Positions 8,019 through 17,166 of a stretch of 55,711 nt of DNA are shown piece by piece. The stretch spans positions 1 through 55,711 of the forward strand of contig JBKGYK010000008.1 of assembly GCA_046546095.1 (NCBI GenBank), given 5' to 3'. The position numbers were made by a program, and so were the translations under genes. This DNA is from JAQIBY01 sp046546095 (lineage in GTDB: Bacteria; Bacteroidota; Bacteroidia; Bacteroidales; ML635J-15). Under the pieces are notes generated by a model. That model saw nothing but the letters and a program-made list of their open reading frames with translations, had not been told where the DNA came from and did not search any database. Position 1 is the first letter of the stretch. Every line of letters begins with the position of its first letter.

Positions 8019-8970
8019 ATTGTTTCAAATACATGTGTGGGGCACTTCCCACAATCCACAAATGGGAGTGATTATTGATTCCGTACCTCCGGGGATATCC
8101 CTGGAAGTGACAGATTTTGAAGCGGATTTGACAAGACGCAGGACCGGTGCTTATGGTACCAGCCAGCGCAGCGAATCAGATGTGCCTGAAATAATTTCAG
8201 GAGTGTATCGGGGAAAAACCACAGGCGCCCCCCTGCATATCCGTTTTACAAATACCGGTCAGCGCTCGGAAGAATACAATTCCCGGGAATTTCCCCGGCC
8301 CGGGCATGCTGATATGGTTGCGGATAAAAAATATCATGGACACAATGATTCGCGAGGGGGAGGGTTTTTCAGTGGCCGGATGACAGTTTTGCTTGTAGCT
8401 GCAGGTGTAGTGGCAAAATTAATTATGAAATCATTGCAAATCAGAAGTGAGATTCTTTACCCACTGAATCACGAAGCAATCCAACAGGCTGCAAAAGCCG
8501 GAGATTCCCTCGGAGCCGAAATAAAAGTGCATATTGAGGGTTTGCCGGCAGGTACCGGTGAACCTTTTTTCAGCAGCATAGAGTCAGAAATTTCCCGACT
8601 TGTTTTTTCCATTCCCGGTGCCAAAGCCATCGCTTTTGGCGAAGGCTTCAAAGCAGACAGAATGTATGGATCTAACTACAACGATGCTATCATCAATGAA
8701 GAAGGAAAAACAGAAACCAATCATGACGGCGGTATCAATGGCGGCATCGCCAATGGAAATCCAATTGTTTTTACTGTTAAGTTTAAACCTACACCAAGCA
8801 TCAGAAAAACGCAAAAAAGCTGGCACCCCAAATCAAATAGCCGTGAAGAAATCAGCATACATGGTCGGCATGATGTATGCTACGGGCTCCGGACACCGGT
8901 TATTCTGGAAGCTGTAGCTGCCATTGCCCTGCTGGATCTGAGTATGCAAAAAAAAGCCAAGGAAATATGA
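8002..8970 (+). CDS. aroC: Chorismate synthase (short, Clostridium-like form)
   Basis: Last shikimate-pathway step: 5-enolpyruvylshikimate-3-phosphate to chorismate with reduced FMN. The start is GTG at 8002, inside aroA. At 322 residues it is shorter than the usual 350-390. Conserved blocks include RRRTGAYGTSQRSESD, EIISGVYRGKTTGAP, PRPGHADM, RGGGFFSGR, GGINGGIANGNPIVF and GRHD near the end. The common GESHG motif reads GTSHN, so the active-site Ser-His pair is kept. The RGGGFFSGR and DVPEIISG blocks resemble the clostridial type, rather than the RGGGRSSARET form I recall for Bacteroides. Overlaps the next gene by ATGA. Confidence 0.93.
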   Translation: MHTYGKLFQIHVWGTSHNPQMGVIIDSVPPGISLEVTDFEADLTRRRTGAYGTSQRSESDVPEIISGVYRGKTTGAPLHIRFTNTGQRSEEYNSREFPRPGHADMVADKKYHGHNDSRGGGFFSGRMTVLLVAAGVVAKLIMKSLQIRSEILYPLNHEAIQQAAKAGDSLGAEIKVHIEGLPAGTGEPFFSSIESEISRLVFSIPGAKAIAFGEGFKADRMYGSNYNDAIINEEGKTETNHDGGINGGIANGNPIVFTVKFKPTPSIRKTQKSWHPKSNSREEISIHGRHDVCYGLRTPVILEAVAAIALLDLSMQKKAKEI

Positions 8971-11807
8971 AAAACCTGAATTTTCTTCAATCTGTAGCAA
9001 AATACATATACGATAAACACCATGACAACCTTCAGAAGCAGGTGGTGGTTGTGCCAAATATTCGCGCTGGCTTGTACCTGAGACGCTATCTTGGAGAAAT
9101 GATGGAAGGCCCGGGCTGGTCTCCGGAAATTATTTCCGTGCAGGACTTCTTTTATCAGCAATCAGATCTGAAAGCCGAAGAACCGGTGCCACTGGTTTTC
9201 GAATTGTACAAAACCTTTATTGATGTCAAACCGGGATTGTTTGACAGCTTTGATGCCTTTTATCCCTGGGGTGAAATTATTTTGTCAGATTTTAATGATA
9301 TCGATAAAAACCTTGCCAATGCTTCTCAGCTATTTGCCAATCTCACAGATCTCAAGAAAATTGATCTGTTGTATGCTGACGTTAACGAGGAGGTGATTGC
9401 CCATATTAAGAAATTCTGGAGTGAGTTTGAGCCGGATGATAATCATTATTCCAAAGAGCGTTTTCTGGAGGTATGGCAACACATGCTGAAGGTTTATGAT
9501 AAGTACAGGGATCGACTGAAAGAACAAAAATCCGGATATGAAGGCATGATAAGTCGTGCTGTTGCTGAAAACCTGGATAATGCACTCTTTCCCGATGAAA
9601 AACCGAAATATTTTTTTGTGGGATTCAATGTGTTGAGTGCTGCTGAAGAAACTGTTTTCAGATATTTTAAAAACCATCATGAGGCTGAATTCTTCTGGCA
9701 ATATGAGGAAAATATCATTCAGGACCCGCATCATGAGGCTTTTCGGTTTGTCAGGGAGCTGATCAGGAAATTTCCGGTGCCCCGGGACTTTAGCTATGAC
9801 CGGAAAATGCGCCAAAAAAAAGTGCTGAATATTTATTCTGTACCCTCCAAAACAGCGCAGGCAAAACTTGCATCCACACTGATTGAGAAATATCTCATCC
9901 CCGTAGACCCTGAGCTTGAAAATTCCGGCCTCGTTTTACCGGATGAATCCCTGCTGCATCCTGTCTTATATTCTGTCCCGGAATCGGTGAAACACGTGAA
10001 TGTTACCATGGGATTTCCCATTTCCTACGCACCCCAGACCAGTATCATACAAATACTTGCCGGTTTGCAGAAAAATTTCAGCTCCAATACCTGGTATCAC
10101 AAGGATGTTCTCAAGGTATTGAATCATCCTCTGGTGCGCATAGTTTCGGCAGAGACCAGCCTGGAAATCAAAAACAAAATATTCAGGCAGAATATGATAC
10201 GTATCTCAGGTGAGGAGCTTAAAACCGGTGATACCGTGTTAGATGAAATATTTTCTCACACTGAAGATGTGATGGAAACCGGAGAATATTTCAGCAGGAT
10301 ACTTAAGCTGCTATATGAAGGTATGCGTACCATGGAAGATGTGGAATTTGATAAAGAAATTGTTTATCAGATGTATCGCAACATCAACAGGTTCAACGAA
10401 TACCTTGTGAAAGACCGGATTTATTTCCAATCTGCAAAAACTTATCTCTGGCTTGTATCTTCCATGCTGAATAAACTCAGTGTGGCTTTTTCCGGTGAAC
10501 CAATGAAAGGATTGCAGGTCATGGGGATGCTGGAGACAAGGCTAATCGATTTTGAAAACCTCATCATCCTTTCCATGAATGAGGGGCATTTCCCGGGGCA
10601 GAGCTTTAAGAAAAGCTTTATTCCTTATAACCTGAGACATGCATTTAATTTGCCAACCATTGAACTGCAGGATGCCATACACGCTTATTACTTTTACCGG
10701 ATGATATTGCATCCGGAAAATGTGTTTCTGGTGTACAACAGCTCGGATGAAGGATTTAATAAAGGTGAAAAAAGCCGGTATATCCAGCAGATTATGCATG
10801 AACTTGATGCCCCGGTGAAAGAAATTCCCGTGTTCAATCAAACGGAATCCAGAAGGAAATCAGAGCGGGTGATAGAAAAAGATGAATTTGCCCTCACTGT
10901 GCTGAAGCAATATACCGGAATCAAACCTGAAAAACAGTTTTCACCGTCCCAGTTGAATACATACATCAAATGTTCCATGGCATTTTATTACAAGTATATC
11001 CTCGGCATCAAAGAACCGGATGAAATGCTTGAGCAAATCGGGAATATGGAGCTGGGAAATGTTCTGCATCAGGCCATGTGTGAATTGTACAAACCATACA
11101 TGAACAAGGAAGTTGTTGTCGCTGACATTGAATCCATGCTGAAACAGGACGACAGAATCCTTGCTGCCGTGCACGATGCTTATCAAATGGAAATGAAAGT
11201 CAGCAAACTCGATGTAACCGGTTTAAATGCGCTTGGCATTGAAGCTGTCATTAATTACGTGAAAGGCACCCTGAAAACTGATAAGAAGAGGGCTCCTTTT
11301 GTTTACCTGGAAGGGGAGATGTACAGTACAAGTGTTTTCAGGGCAGTGAAGGGAGATAGCGGAATAAATTGTGGTTTTCACGGGACCATAGACAGGCTGG
11401 AAAGAGATGATTCTTTGCTTCGTGTGATAGATTACAAAACAGGACAGGCCAAAAATTTTGGTAAGAACAAAGCAATGTCTGATTTTTTTGAAAGAAACAG
11501 AAAAAACGACGGGGATCATGTTTTTCAGATTCTGTTTTATACCTGGCTGATTCATCGCAGGGACGAGGGCAGGGCCTATGCTGCATACCGGCTGTTTCCA
11601 ATGATCATGTACACACGTGGCAACAAAATAATATCGGGCTTTGCCCTGGATGACAAAAAGCCTGACGATTACCGTGAAGTGATGGAGGAATTTGAGGCAG
11701 AACTCTCAGAACTGATACACGAGATATTCAGTCCTGATGTACCCTTTCAGATGACAGAAGTTATGGAGACATGCAATACCTGTCCATACTTCCGGATGTG
11801 TCATTGA
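8967..11807 (+). CDS. AddB-like PD-(D/E)XK nuclease with iron-sulfur staple
   Basis: Inferred to take part in double-strand-break end processing. I chose the ATG at 8967, which overlaps the aroC stop (ATGA) and gives 946 residues; the frame is open further upstream inside aroC. The N-terminal part resembles an SF1 helicase that has lost its Walker A motif (VVVPNIRAGLYLRRYL at the expected place). The C-terminal nuclease domain begins at SPSQLNTYIKC and has LGNVLHQAM, GTIDRLE and VIDYKTGQ (D822, K824). Four cysteines fit the AddB [4Fe-4S] staple: C669, then C936, C939 and C945 in the spacing CxxCx5C. The helicase partner AddA/RecB-like subunit is not in this window. Confidence 0.87.
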   Translation: MKNLNFLQSVAKYIYDKHHDNLQKQVVVVPNIRAGLYLRRYLGEMMEGPGWSPEIISVQDFFYQQSDLKAEEPVPLVFELYKTFIDVKPGLFDSFDAFYPWGEIILSDFNDIDKNLANASQLFANLTDLKKIDLLYADVNEEVIAHIKKFWSEFEPDDNHYSKERFLEVWQHMLKVYDKYRDRLKEQKSGYEGMISRAVAENLDNALFPDEKPKYFFVGFNVLSAAEETVFRYFKNHHEAEFFWQYEENIIQDPHHEAFRFVRELIRKFPVPRDFSYDRKMRQKKVLNIYSVPSKTAQAKLASTLIEKYLIPVDPELENSGLVLPDESLLHPVLYSVPESVKHVNVTMGFPISYAPQTSIIQILAGLQKNFSSNTWYHKDVLKVLNHPLVRIVSAETSLEIKNKIFRQNMIRISGEELKTGDTVLDEIFSHTEDVMETGEYFSRILKLLYEGMRTMEDVEFDKEIVYQMYRNINRFNEYLVKDRIYFQSAKTYLWLVSSMLNKLSVAFSGEPMKGLQVMGMLETRLIDFENLIILSMNEGHFPGQSFKKSFIPYNLRHAFNLPTIELQDAIHAYYFYRMILHPENVFLVYNSSDEGFNKGEKSRYIQQIMHELDAPVKEIPVFNQTESRRKSERVIEKDEFALTVLKQYTGIKPEKQFSPSQLNTYIKCSMAFYYKYILGIKEPDEMLEQIGNMELGNVLHQAMCELYKPYMNKEVVVADIESMLKQDDRILAAVHDAYQMEMKVSKLDVTGLNALGIEAVINYVKGTLKTDKKRAPFVYLEGEMYSTSVFRAVKGDSGINCGFHGTIDRLERDDSLLRVIDYKTGQAKNFGKNKAMSDFFERNRKNDGDHVFQILFYTWLIHRRDEGRAYAAYRLFPMIMYTRGNKIISGFALDDKKPDDYREVMEEFEAELSELIHEIFSPDVPFQMTEVMETCNTCPYFRMCH

Positions 11808-11819
11808 TTGTGGCCTGGC

Positions 11820-14312
11820 TTACTTCACCTGCAACTCTTCAGGCACAACAAAGGGCAGAATCTCAATCTTGTTTTTCTCTGAGGTATTCATCAGCTCAAT
11901 TTCCGCACGGCGGTTATACTGACGCGCCCTGTTTGTGTCAATTTGTTTGGCGATGGGTTGTGTCTCTCCATAACTTTTTATCCTGATTTGTTCCTTGTTT
12001 ACGCCTTTTGCCACAAGGTAGCTGCTGATGGATTCTGCACGCTTTTTACCAAGCCACATATTGTAATTGTCTGTTCCGTAATGATCACAATGGCCGTTTA
12101 TCTGAATGCTGATTTCAGGATGGTTGGTCAGGTAACGGGCCAATTCACTCAGATTGGCACGATGCTCTGCCGTAAGTTCATGGCTGTCAAAATCAAAATG
12201 TATCTGTTTTATGCTTAGTACATCTTCTTTTCCTGATTTATCCTTTTCAATTCTGTATTGCTCAGGGACATCTATGTCTGCCATTTGAATTGTATTTCCG
12301 GCACCTAGAGGCAGAAACTCAACACGGCGGTTGTATTGTCTCGCCTTGTCATCTTCAAGTTGTTTTGCCACCGGCTGTTTTTCCCCAAAAGATTCTGTTT
12401 GCAGTTGCTCTGAATCAACGCCTTCGTTTTTCAGAACTTCTTTTACGGCATTTGCCCGTTCCAGCCCCAGCCTGTAATTAAAGCTTTCTGATCCTTTGTG
12501 GTCAGTATGTCCCTGTATGCTTAGTTTTACATCTGTATTTTCCCGGAGGACTCCGGCAAGCTCTGTTAAGTTTTCCTTGTGCTGATAATCAATATTTGTG
12601 CTGTTGTAATCAAAATACACCGGTTGTGCTACATATAACTGATCTTCTCCGGCTTCCTCCTCTTTTTTGAGGGCAAGCGCCATTTCTGAAGCACTCAGGT
12701 ATATATCGAGCGGATAATCCTCTTGTTCATAGCCAACAGGAACACTGACATTTACAACCTGGCTTTTTATGTTTTCCGAGCTCATGGCAACAAGAGTGAC
12801 TTTTCCTACCGGTATTTGATCCGCAGTAAATCTGCCGTTTTCCCGGGGATGCAGTATATTAACTGTATCGCCGGTTTCATCACTGATCACTGCGATTTGC
12901 AAATCTGCAGGTATTGAATTGTCAAGCTCCGGAATGTATATTTGTCCTTCCAGTTTTACGAACTCTTTTTCATATGGCATTCTCAGGCTGAAACAATCTG
13001 ATCCACTGATACCTTCTCTACGTTTGTTGCTGTTCTGGGGACAATAAATGAATTTGCCCTGAAAACTGACAATATATGCCAGATCATTGCCAACCGTATT
13101 GTAAGGATAACCAAGATTGATGGGTTCATTCCATTGGTTATTAATCGAATCATATACTGAAACAAACATGTCAAATCCTCCCATATTCCCATGTGATTCG
13201 CTGGCAAAATACAATTGATTTTCACGTTCCAGCAAGAAGGGTGTCTCCTCGTGTAATGCTGTGTTAATATTGTCTCCAAGGTTTTCCGGTTCTGACCAGT
13301 TGCCTTCTTCATCAGTTTCTGAAATATACAAATCGAGTCCCCCGGTGCCACCTGCCCGCTCAGAAGTGAAATACATTTTGTCTTCTGCTTTGTTCATGAC
13401 AGCATGAGACTCCCAATTTCCGCTATTTATATTGTTGTTTAGCTTTTTTGCAGCATTCCATTTGCCATTTTCAAATTCGGCTGCATAGATATTTCCATCA
13501 TCGGAATCATCATGTACAAGCAAAAGTCGAGTGCCGTCAAAAGATAATGATACGGGCATGCTGTACCTGCCAATTTTCAGGTCTTTGGTGATATTTTCCG
13601 GATCGCTCCATTTGCCGTCTTCCCATGTGGAATAATAAATATCATCCATTGGAATATGGTATTGATCGCGGCCTGTATTCATATCTGAAGGATAAACATT
13701 GCTGGTACCCATGGTATATACAAATACAGAATCATTTCCACTAATAACAGGGCATCGTAACAACTGACCCTCAGGAATGTTGATGTCGAAACTATACCTT
13801 TTGACTTCAAATTTTTCCGGAGGATTGGATATGGAATATTCGCAACTGGAAATTTCCCTGTCAATAAGTTCTTCTGTCAGGGCTTCATTGTTGCGCTCAT
13901 CAAAAGCTTTATACGTTTTGAAATGATCTATGGCTTTTTCGTAGTTCCCCGTAAGCCGGTATGCAATCCCAAGGTAATACTCCGTTTCAGCCGGCGCCTG
14001 GTCTTCTCTGAAATTGTCTTTGTAGCCGGTGGATATGTTTTCTGAAGCTTTGGACAGCCATTCTAATGCCAGATCAATATCATTCACTGCCTCACTGTGT
14101 AGGTAACAATACCCAATTTTAAAGGCATATTTGCTGTTTTCATTGTCTTTTTCATGCAATTGCAGGTATGTATTCAGTGCTTCATCAAAATCTGAACTTG
14201 CAATATGGCGTTCGGCCTTTTTCCACAAGCTCCTTTCACCTGCAGCATAACCTGATACAGAAATAAGTGAAAGAAGAATAACTATGCTGAGAAAAAGATG
14301 TTTGGTTTTCAT
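11820..14312 (-). CDS. PorE-like TPR / PD40 propeller / CRD / tandem OmpA protein
   Basis: The 830-residue protein has a signal peptide (residues 1-22), a TPR-like helical region (about 30-160), WD40-like PD40 repeats (about 170-440, with motifs such as LSFDGTRLL and MYFTSERAGGTGGLDLY), a carboxypeptidase-regulatory-like beta domain (about 449-540), then two complete OmpA peptidoglycan-binding domains (about 557-667 and 699-806). Each OmpA domain has a VYFDYNS/IHFDFDS start, a GH(T/C)DH core and a final RQYNRR. The order TPR-propeller-CRD-OmpA is that of PorE, the T9SS lipoprotein that binds peptidoglycan. This one lacks a lipobox cysteine and has a second OmpA domain. It may be a PorE paralogue or another envelope anchor. 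Monocistronic and convergent with the nuclease gene. Confidence 0.85.
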   Translation of the reverse strand: MKTKHLFLSIVILLSLISVSGYAAGERSLWKKAERHIASSDFDEALNTYLQLHEKDNENSKYAFKIGYCYLHSEAVNDIDLALEWLSKASENISTGYKDNFREDQAPAETEYYLGIAYRLTGNYEKAIDHFKTYKAFDERNNEALTEELIDREISSCEYSISNPPEKFEVKRYSFDINIPEGQLLRCPVISGNDSVFVYTMGTSNVYPSDMNTGRDQYHIPMDDIYYSTWEDGKWSDPENITKDLKIGRYSMPVSLSFDGTRLLLVHDDSDDGNIYAAEFENGKWNAAKKLNNNINSGNWESHAVMNKAEDKMYFTSERAGGTGGLDLYISETDEEGNWSEPENLGDNINTALHEETPFLLERENQLYFASESHGNMGGFDMFVSVYDSINNQWNEPINLGYPYNTVGNDLAYIVSFQGKFIYCPQNSNKRREGISGSDCFSLRMPYEKEFVKLEGQIYIPELDNSIPADLQIAVISDETGDTVNILHPRENGRFTADQIPVGKVTLVAMSSENIKSQVVNVSVPVGYEQEDYPLDIYLSASEMALALKKEEEAGEDQLYVAQPVYFDYNSTNIDYQHKENLTELAGVLRENTDVKLSIQGHTDHKGSESFNYRLGLERANAVKEVLKNEGVDSEQLQTESFGEKQPVAKQLEDDKARQYNRRVEFLPLGAGNTIQMADIDVPEQYRIEKDKSGKEDVLSIKQIHFDFDSHELTAEHRANLSELARYLTNHPEISIQINGHCDHYGTDNYNMWLGKKRAESISSYLVAKGVNKEQIRIKSYGETQPIAKQIDTNRARQYNRRAEIELMNTSEKNKIEILPFVVPEELQVK

Positions 14313-14345
14313 TTTTTAATAATTTTATTGTCATAAATTAACCAA

Positions 14346-14353
14346 TAAATTTG
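14346..14353 (+). promoter_or_regulatory. Candidate -7 element upstream of yjbQ
   Basis: TAAATTTG fits TAnnTTTG, 33 bp before the ATG at 14387. A TTG lies 15 bp further upstream, shorter than the usual spacing, so only the -7 element is proposed. Confidence 0.35.
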
Positions 14354-14386
14354 TTGAATGTTTTATAAAAAATAAAATATTATACT

Positions 14387-14797
14387 ATGAGTATACATAA
14401 TACCCTTGAATTGGCTCCTATGTCACAGGGATTTCACCTGATAACGGATAAAGTTCTTGACAAAATTGGAGAATTGCCCAAAAACGGGCTTTTGAGCTTG
14501 TTTGTCAAGCATACTTCTGCCGGAATCACGCTCAATGAAAATGCGGATCCCGATGTGCGTTTGGATTTTCATACATTTATCAATGATATGATTCCCGAAT
14601 CTTATCCCAATTTCAGACATACCCTGGAAGGCAGTGATGATATGCCTGCACATATCAAAGCCTCCCTGGTTGGTCAGTCATTGCAGATACCTGTACAAAA
14701 CGGGAGACTGGCACTTGGCACATGGCAGGGCATATATTTTTGTGAATTCAGAAAAAATGCCGGCCCCAGAAGTATAATTCTTACGATAATTTCCTGA
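14387..14797 (+). CDS. yjbQ: YjbQ family protein (UPF0047)
   Basis: A 136-residue single-domain protein of the YjbQ family, some members of which have thiamine-phosphate synthase side activity; the physiological role is unsettled. Visible signature parts are LFVKHTSAGITLNENADPDV, the histidine-containing YPNFRHTLEGSDDMPAHIK, and LGTWQGIYFCEFR near the end. The conserved His/Glu residues line a metal-binding pocket in known structures. The protein is complete. It sits alone between the divergent PorE-like gene and iorA, with a short weak hairpin after its stop. Confidence 0.93.
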   Translation: MSIHNTLELAPMSQGFHLITDKVLDKIGELPKNGLLSLFVKHTSAGITLNENADPDVRLDFHTFINDMIPESYPNFRHTLEGSDDMPAHIKASLVGQSLQIPVQNGRLALGTWQGIYFCEFRKNAGPRSIILTIIS

Positions 14798-14824
14798 ATC
14801 ATGCTGTGTGACATGATGTGTTTT
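14798..14824 (+). terminator. Weak hairpin after yjbQ
   Basis: ATCATG at 14798-14803 pairs with CATGAT at 14812-14817 across an 8-nt loop, followed shortly by TTTT. The stem is short, so termination efficiency is doubtful. Confidence 0.3.
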
Positions 14825-14879
14825 CCCGATTTTTCGTATTTTCGTCAGGTTTAAAGATAACATTGAAAATTAAAATATT

Positions 14880-16484
14880 ATGCAAAAATTATTATTGCTT
14901 GGAGATGAGGCGATTGCCCAGGGTGCAATCGACGGAGGAATGTCCGGTTGTTATGCATATCCGGGAACCCCATCAACTGAAATTATGGAATATGTTCAGC
15001 AGTCAAAACAAGCTGCTGAAAAGAATATTCACAGAGAATGGTCAGCAAATGAGAAAACTGCCACAGAAGGTGCCATCGGAATGTCTTATGCTGGCAAACG
15101 TGCCATGGCATGCATGAAACATGTGGGATTAAATGTGGCTGCAGATGCATTTGTAAATGCTTCAATTACAGGAGTAAACGGAGGACTTGTTATCCTTTCA
15201 GCCGATGATCCCAGCATGCATTCATCACAAAATGAACAGGACTCCCGGTTTTACGGCGACTTTGCCATGATTCCGATTCTGGAACCTTCAAATCAGCAGG
15301 AGGCATATGACATGGCCTATGGTGCTTTTGAATTGTCGGAAAAATTCAACGTTCCGGTATTGTTAAGAGTAACAACCAGGTTGGCACATTCCCGCTCAGG
15401 TGTTGAAACCAGGGCAGGGAAGGAGCAAAGAAAAACAGCGCTGCCGGAAAACCCAAGGCAATTTGTATTGCTTCCATCCATTGCACGTGAAAATTACAAA
15501 AAGTTGCTGGAAATGCAGCCTGCAATTGAGAAAGCTTCCGATGATTCAGAATACAATCAGTACATTGATGGTGCAGATAAATCCATCGGCGTTGTTGCCT
15601 GTGGTATTGCCTATAACTACCTGATGGAGAATTATCCTGAAGGTTGCCCTTATCCCATCATAAAGATATCACAATACCCTGCTCCACGTGCTCATCTTGA
15701 GCGAATGAAAGAGGAGTGTGATGAGATTATGGTTCTCGAAGAAGGCTACCCCTTGCTGGAAGAAAAGCTGCGTGGTTTTTATAATGACGGCATTACCATT
15801 CACGGACGGCTCAATGGCTCCCTTCCGCGCGACGGTGAATTGAACCCGGGTTTTGTTGCCAAAGCCATGGGTATTGAAGTGAAAGAAGGAGAAGCCATTC
15901 CTGAAGACGTGGCAGGACGCCCACCTGCCCTTTGTCCGGGTTGTAGCCACAGAGATGTTTATAATGCACTCAACGAAGCCCTGGAACCTTATGGTACCGG
16001 ACGTGTTTTCTCCGATATCGGTTGTTATACCCTGGGTGCGCTGGCACCGTTTAACGCGATCAACTCCTGTGTTGACATGGGTGCTTCGGTCACCATGGCT
16101 GTTGGTGCAGCTGATGCAGGTATAGTGCCTGCTGTATCCATGATCGGGGATTCAACGTTTACACACAGTGGCATGACCGGCCTGCTGGACGCTGTCATCA
16201 AGAATTCTCCCATCGTGGTAATTATCTCCGATAATAGCACCACCGGAATGACAGGCGGACAGAAATCTCATGCTGAAGGCCGCCTCTTTGATATTGTCAA
16301 AGGCCTTGGTGTGCCGGAAGAACATGTGCGTAAAATGAATCCGCTCAAAAAATACCACGAGGAAAATGTGCAGATTCTCAAAGAAGAGCTTGAATATAAG
16401 GGTGTAAGCGTGGTTATCCCACAACGTGAATGTATTCAGACAGCAGCCAAAAAGAAACGCGCTGCCAAAAAAGCTAAAAAATAA
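14880..16484 (+). CDS. iorA: Indolepyruvate:ferredoxin oxidoreductase alpha subunit, without ferredoxin domain
   Basis: With IorB, oxidatively decarboxylates aryl pyruvates (from aromatic amino acids) to aryl-acetyl-CoA and reduces ferredoxin; the reverse reaction may assimilate aryl acids. The N-terminal pyrimidine-binding domain shows GCYAYPGTPSTEI. The C-terminal thiamine-diphosphate domain has LCPGCSHRD, then GDSTFTHSG ending in ISDNSTT. The 534-residue protein ends in a Lys/Ala-rich tail and lacks the two C-terminal 4Fe-4S motifs of archaeal IorA, so electrons must leave by another route or partner. iorB follows after 26 bp. This is a typical feature of anaerobic or microaerophilic metabolism. 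Confidence 0.92.
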   Translation: MQKLLLLGDEAIAQGAIDGGMSGCYAYPGTPSTEIMEYVQQSKQAAEKNIHREWSANEKTATEGAIGMSYAGKRAMACMKHVGLNVAADAFVNASITGVNGGLVILSADDPSMHSSQNEQDSRFYGDFAMIPILEPSNQQEAYDMAYGAFELSEKFNVPVLLRVTTRLAHSRSGVETRAGKEQRKTALPENPRQFVLLPSIARENYKKLLEMQPAIEKASDDSEYNQYIDGADKSIGVVACGIAYNYLMENYPEGCPYPIIKISQYPAPRAHLERMKEECDEIMVLEEGYPLLEEKLRGFYNDGITIHGRLNGSLPRDGELNPGFVAKAMGIEVKEGEAIPEDVAGRPPALCPGCSHRDVYNALNEALEPYGTGRVFSDIGCYTLGALAPFNAINSCVDMGASVTMAVGAADAGIVPAVSMIGDSTFTHSGMTGLLDAVIKNSPIVVIISDNSTTGMTGGQKSHAEGRLFDIVKGLGVPEEHVRKMNPLKKYHEENVQILKEELEYKGVSVVIPQRECIQTAAKKKRAAKKAKK

Positions 16485-16510
16485 TAGTAAAACGATTAAA
16501 ATCAGAAAAG

Positions 16511-17095
16511 ATGAAACGTGATATAATTTTAGCCGGCGTCGGCGGACAAGGAATTTTAACCATAGCAGCAGCCATTGGCACAGCCGCTGTCAACAAAGGT
16601 CTTTACCTGAAACAGGCAGAAGTGCATGGAATGAGTCAGCGTGGCGGTGATGTACAGTCCAATCTGCGGATATCGGACAAGCCTATCTATTCAGACCTGA
16701 TCGCCAAAGGCGGGGCTGATGTAATCCTTTCGGTAGAGCCCATGGAAGCACTGCGCTATCTGCCTCTCCTGAAAGAATCAGGTTATGTTATCACCAACAC
16801 CAAACCTTTTGTTAATATCCCGAATTATCCTGAAATGGATAAACTGATGGAGAAAATTGAAGGTCTGAAAAATAAGGTTGCTTTGGATGCTGATAAAATT
16901 GCCAGGGAAGACATCGGCTCTGCCCGTGCCTCCAACATTGTGATGCTTGGTGCCGCTCTGCCTGTTCTTGGCTTTGAGGTGGAAGAGCTTGAAAATGCTA
17001 TTCGCGAACTCTTTGGACGCAAAGGAGAAAAAATCGTGGAGATGAATATTAAAGCACTGCATGCAGGCCGCGAGTTTGCAGAGAAAAATATGTGA
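16511..17095 (+). CDS. iorB: Indolepyruvate:ferredoxin oxidoreductase beta subunit
   Basis: The gamma-type 2-oxoacid oxidoreductase domain (194 residues) that partners IorA. The start MKRDIILAGVGGQGILT is diagnostic, followed by QAEVHGMSQRGGDVQSNLR and NIVMLGAALP. The domain is complete and stands directly behind iorA, forming a two-gene operon closed by a strong terminator at 17113-17152. No ferredoxin gene lies next to it. Confidence 0.94.
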   Translation: MKRDIILAGVGGQGILTIAAAIGTAAVNKGLYLKQAEVHGMSQRGGDVQSNLRISDKPIYSDLIAKGGADVILSVEPMEALRYLPLLKESGYVITNTKPFVNIPNYPEMDKLMEKIEGLKNKVALDADKIAREDIGSARASNIVMLGAALPVLGFEVEELENAIRELFGRKGEKIVEMNIKALHAGREFAEKNM

Positions 17096-17112
17096 TAAAT
17101 TATTTTTTTTGA

Positions 17113-17152
17113 CAAAAGCATCATTCATCTGACGGATGATGCTTTTGTTTTT
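17113..17152 (+). terminator. Rho-independent terminator after iorAB
   Basis: A perfect 12-bp stem (17113-17124 with 17136-17147; CAAAAGCATCAT and its complement) closes an 11-nt loop and runs into a T-rich tract. It is 18 bp after the iorB stop. Confidence 0.9.
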
Positions 17153-17166
17153 GTAAGCTGCTGCCT

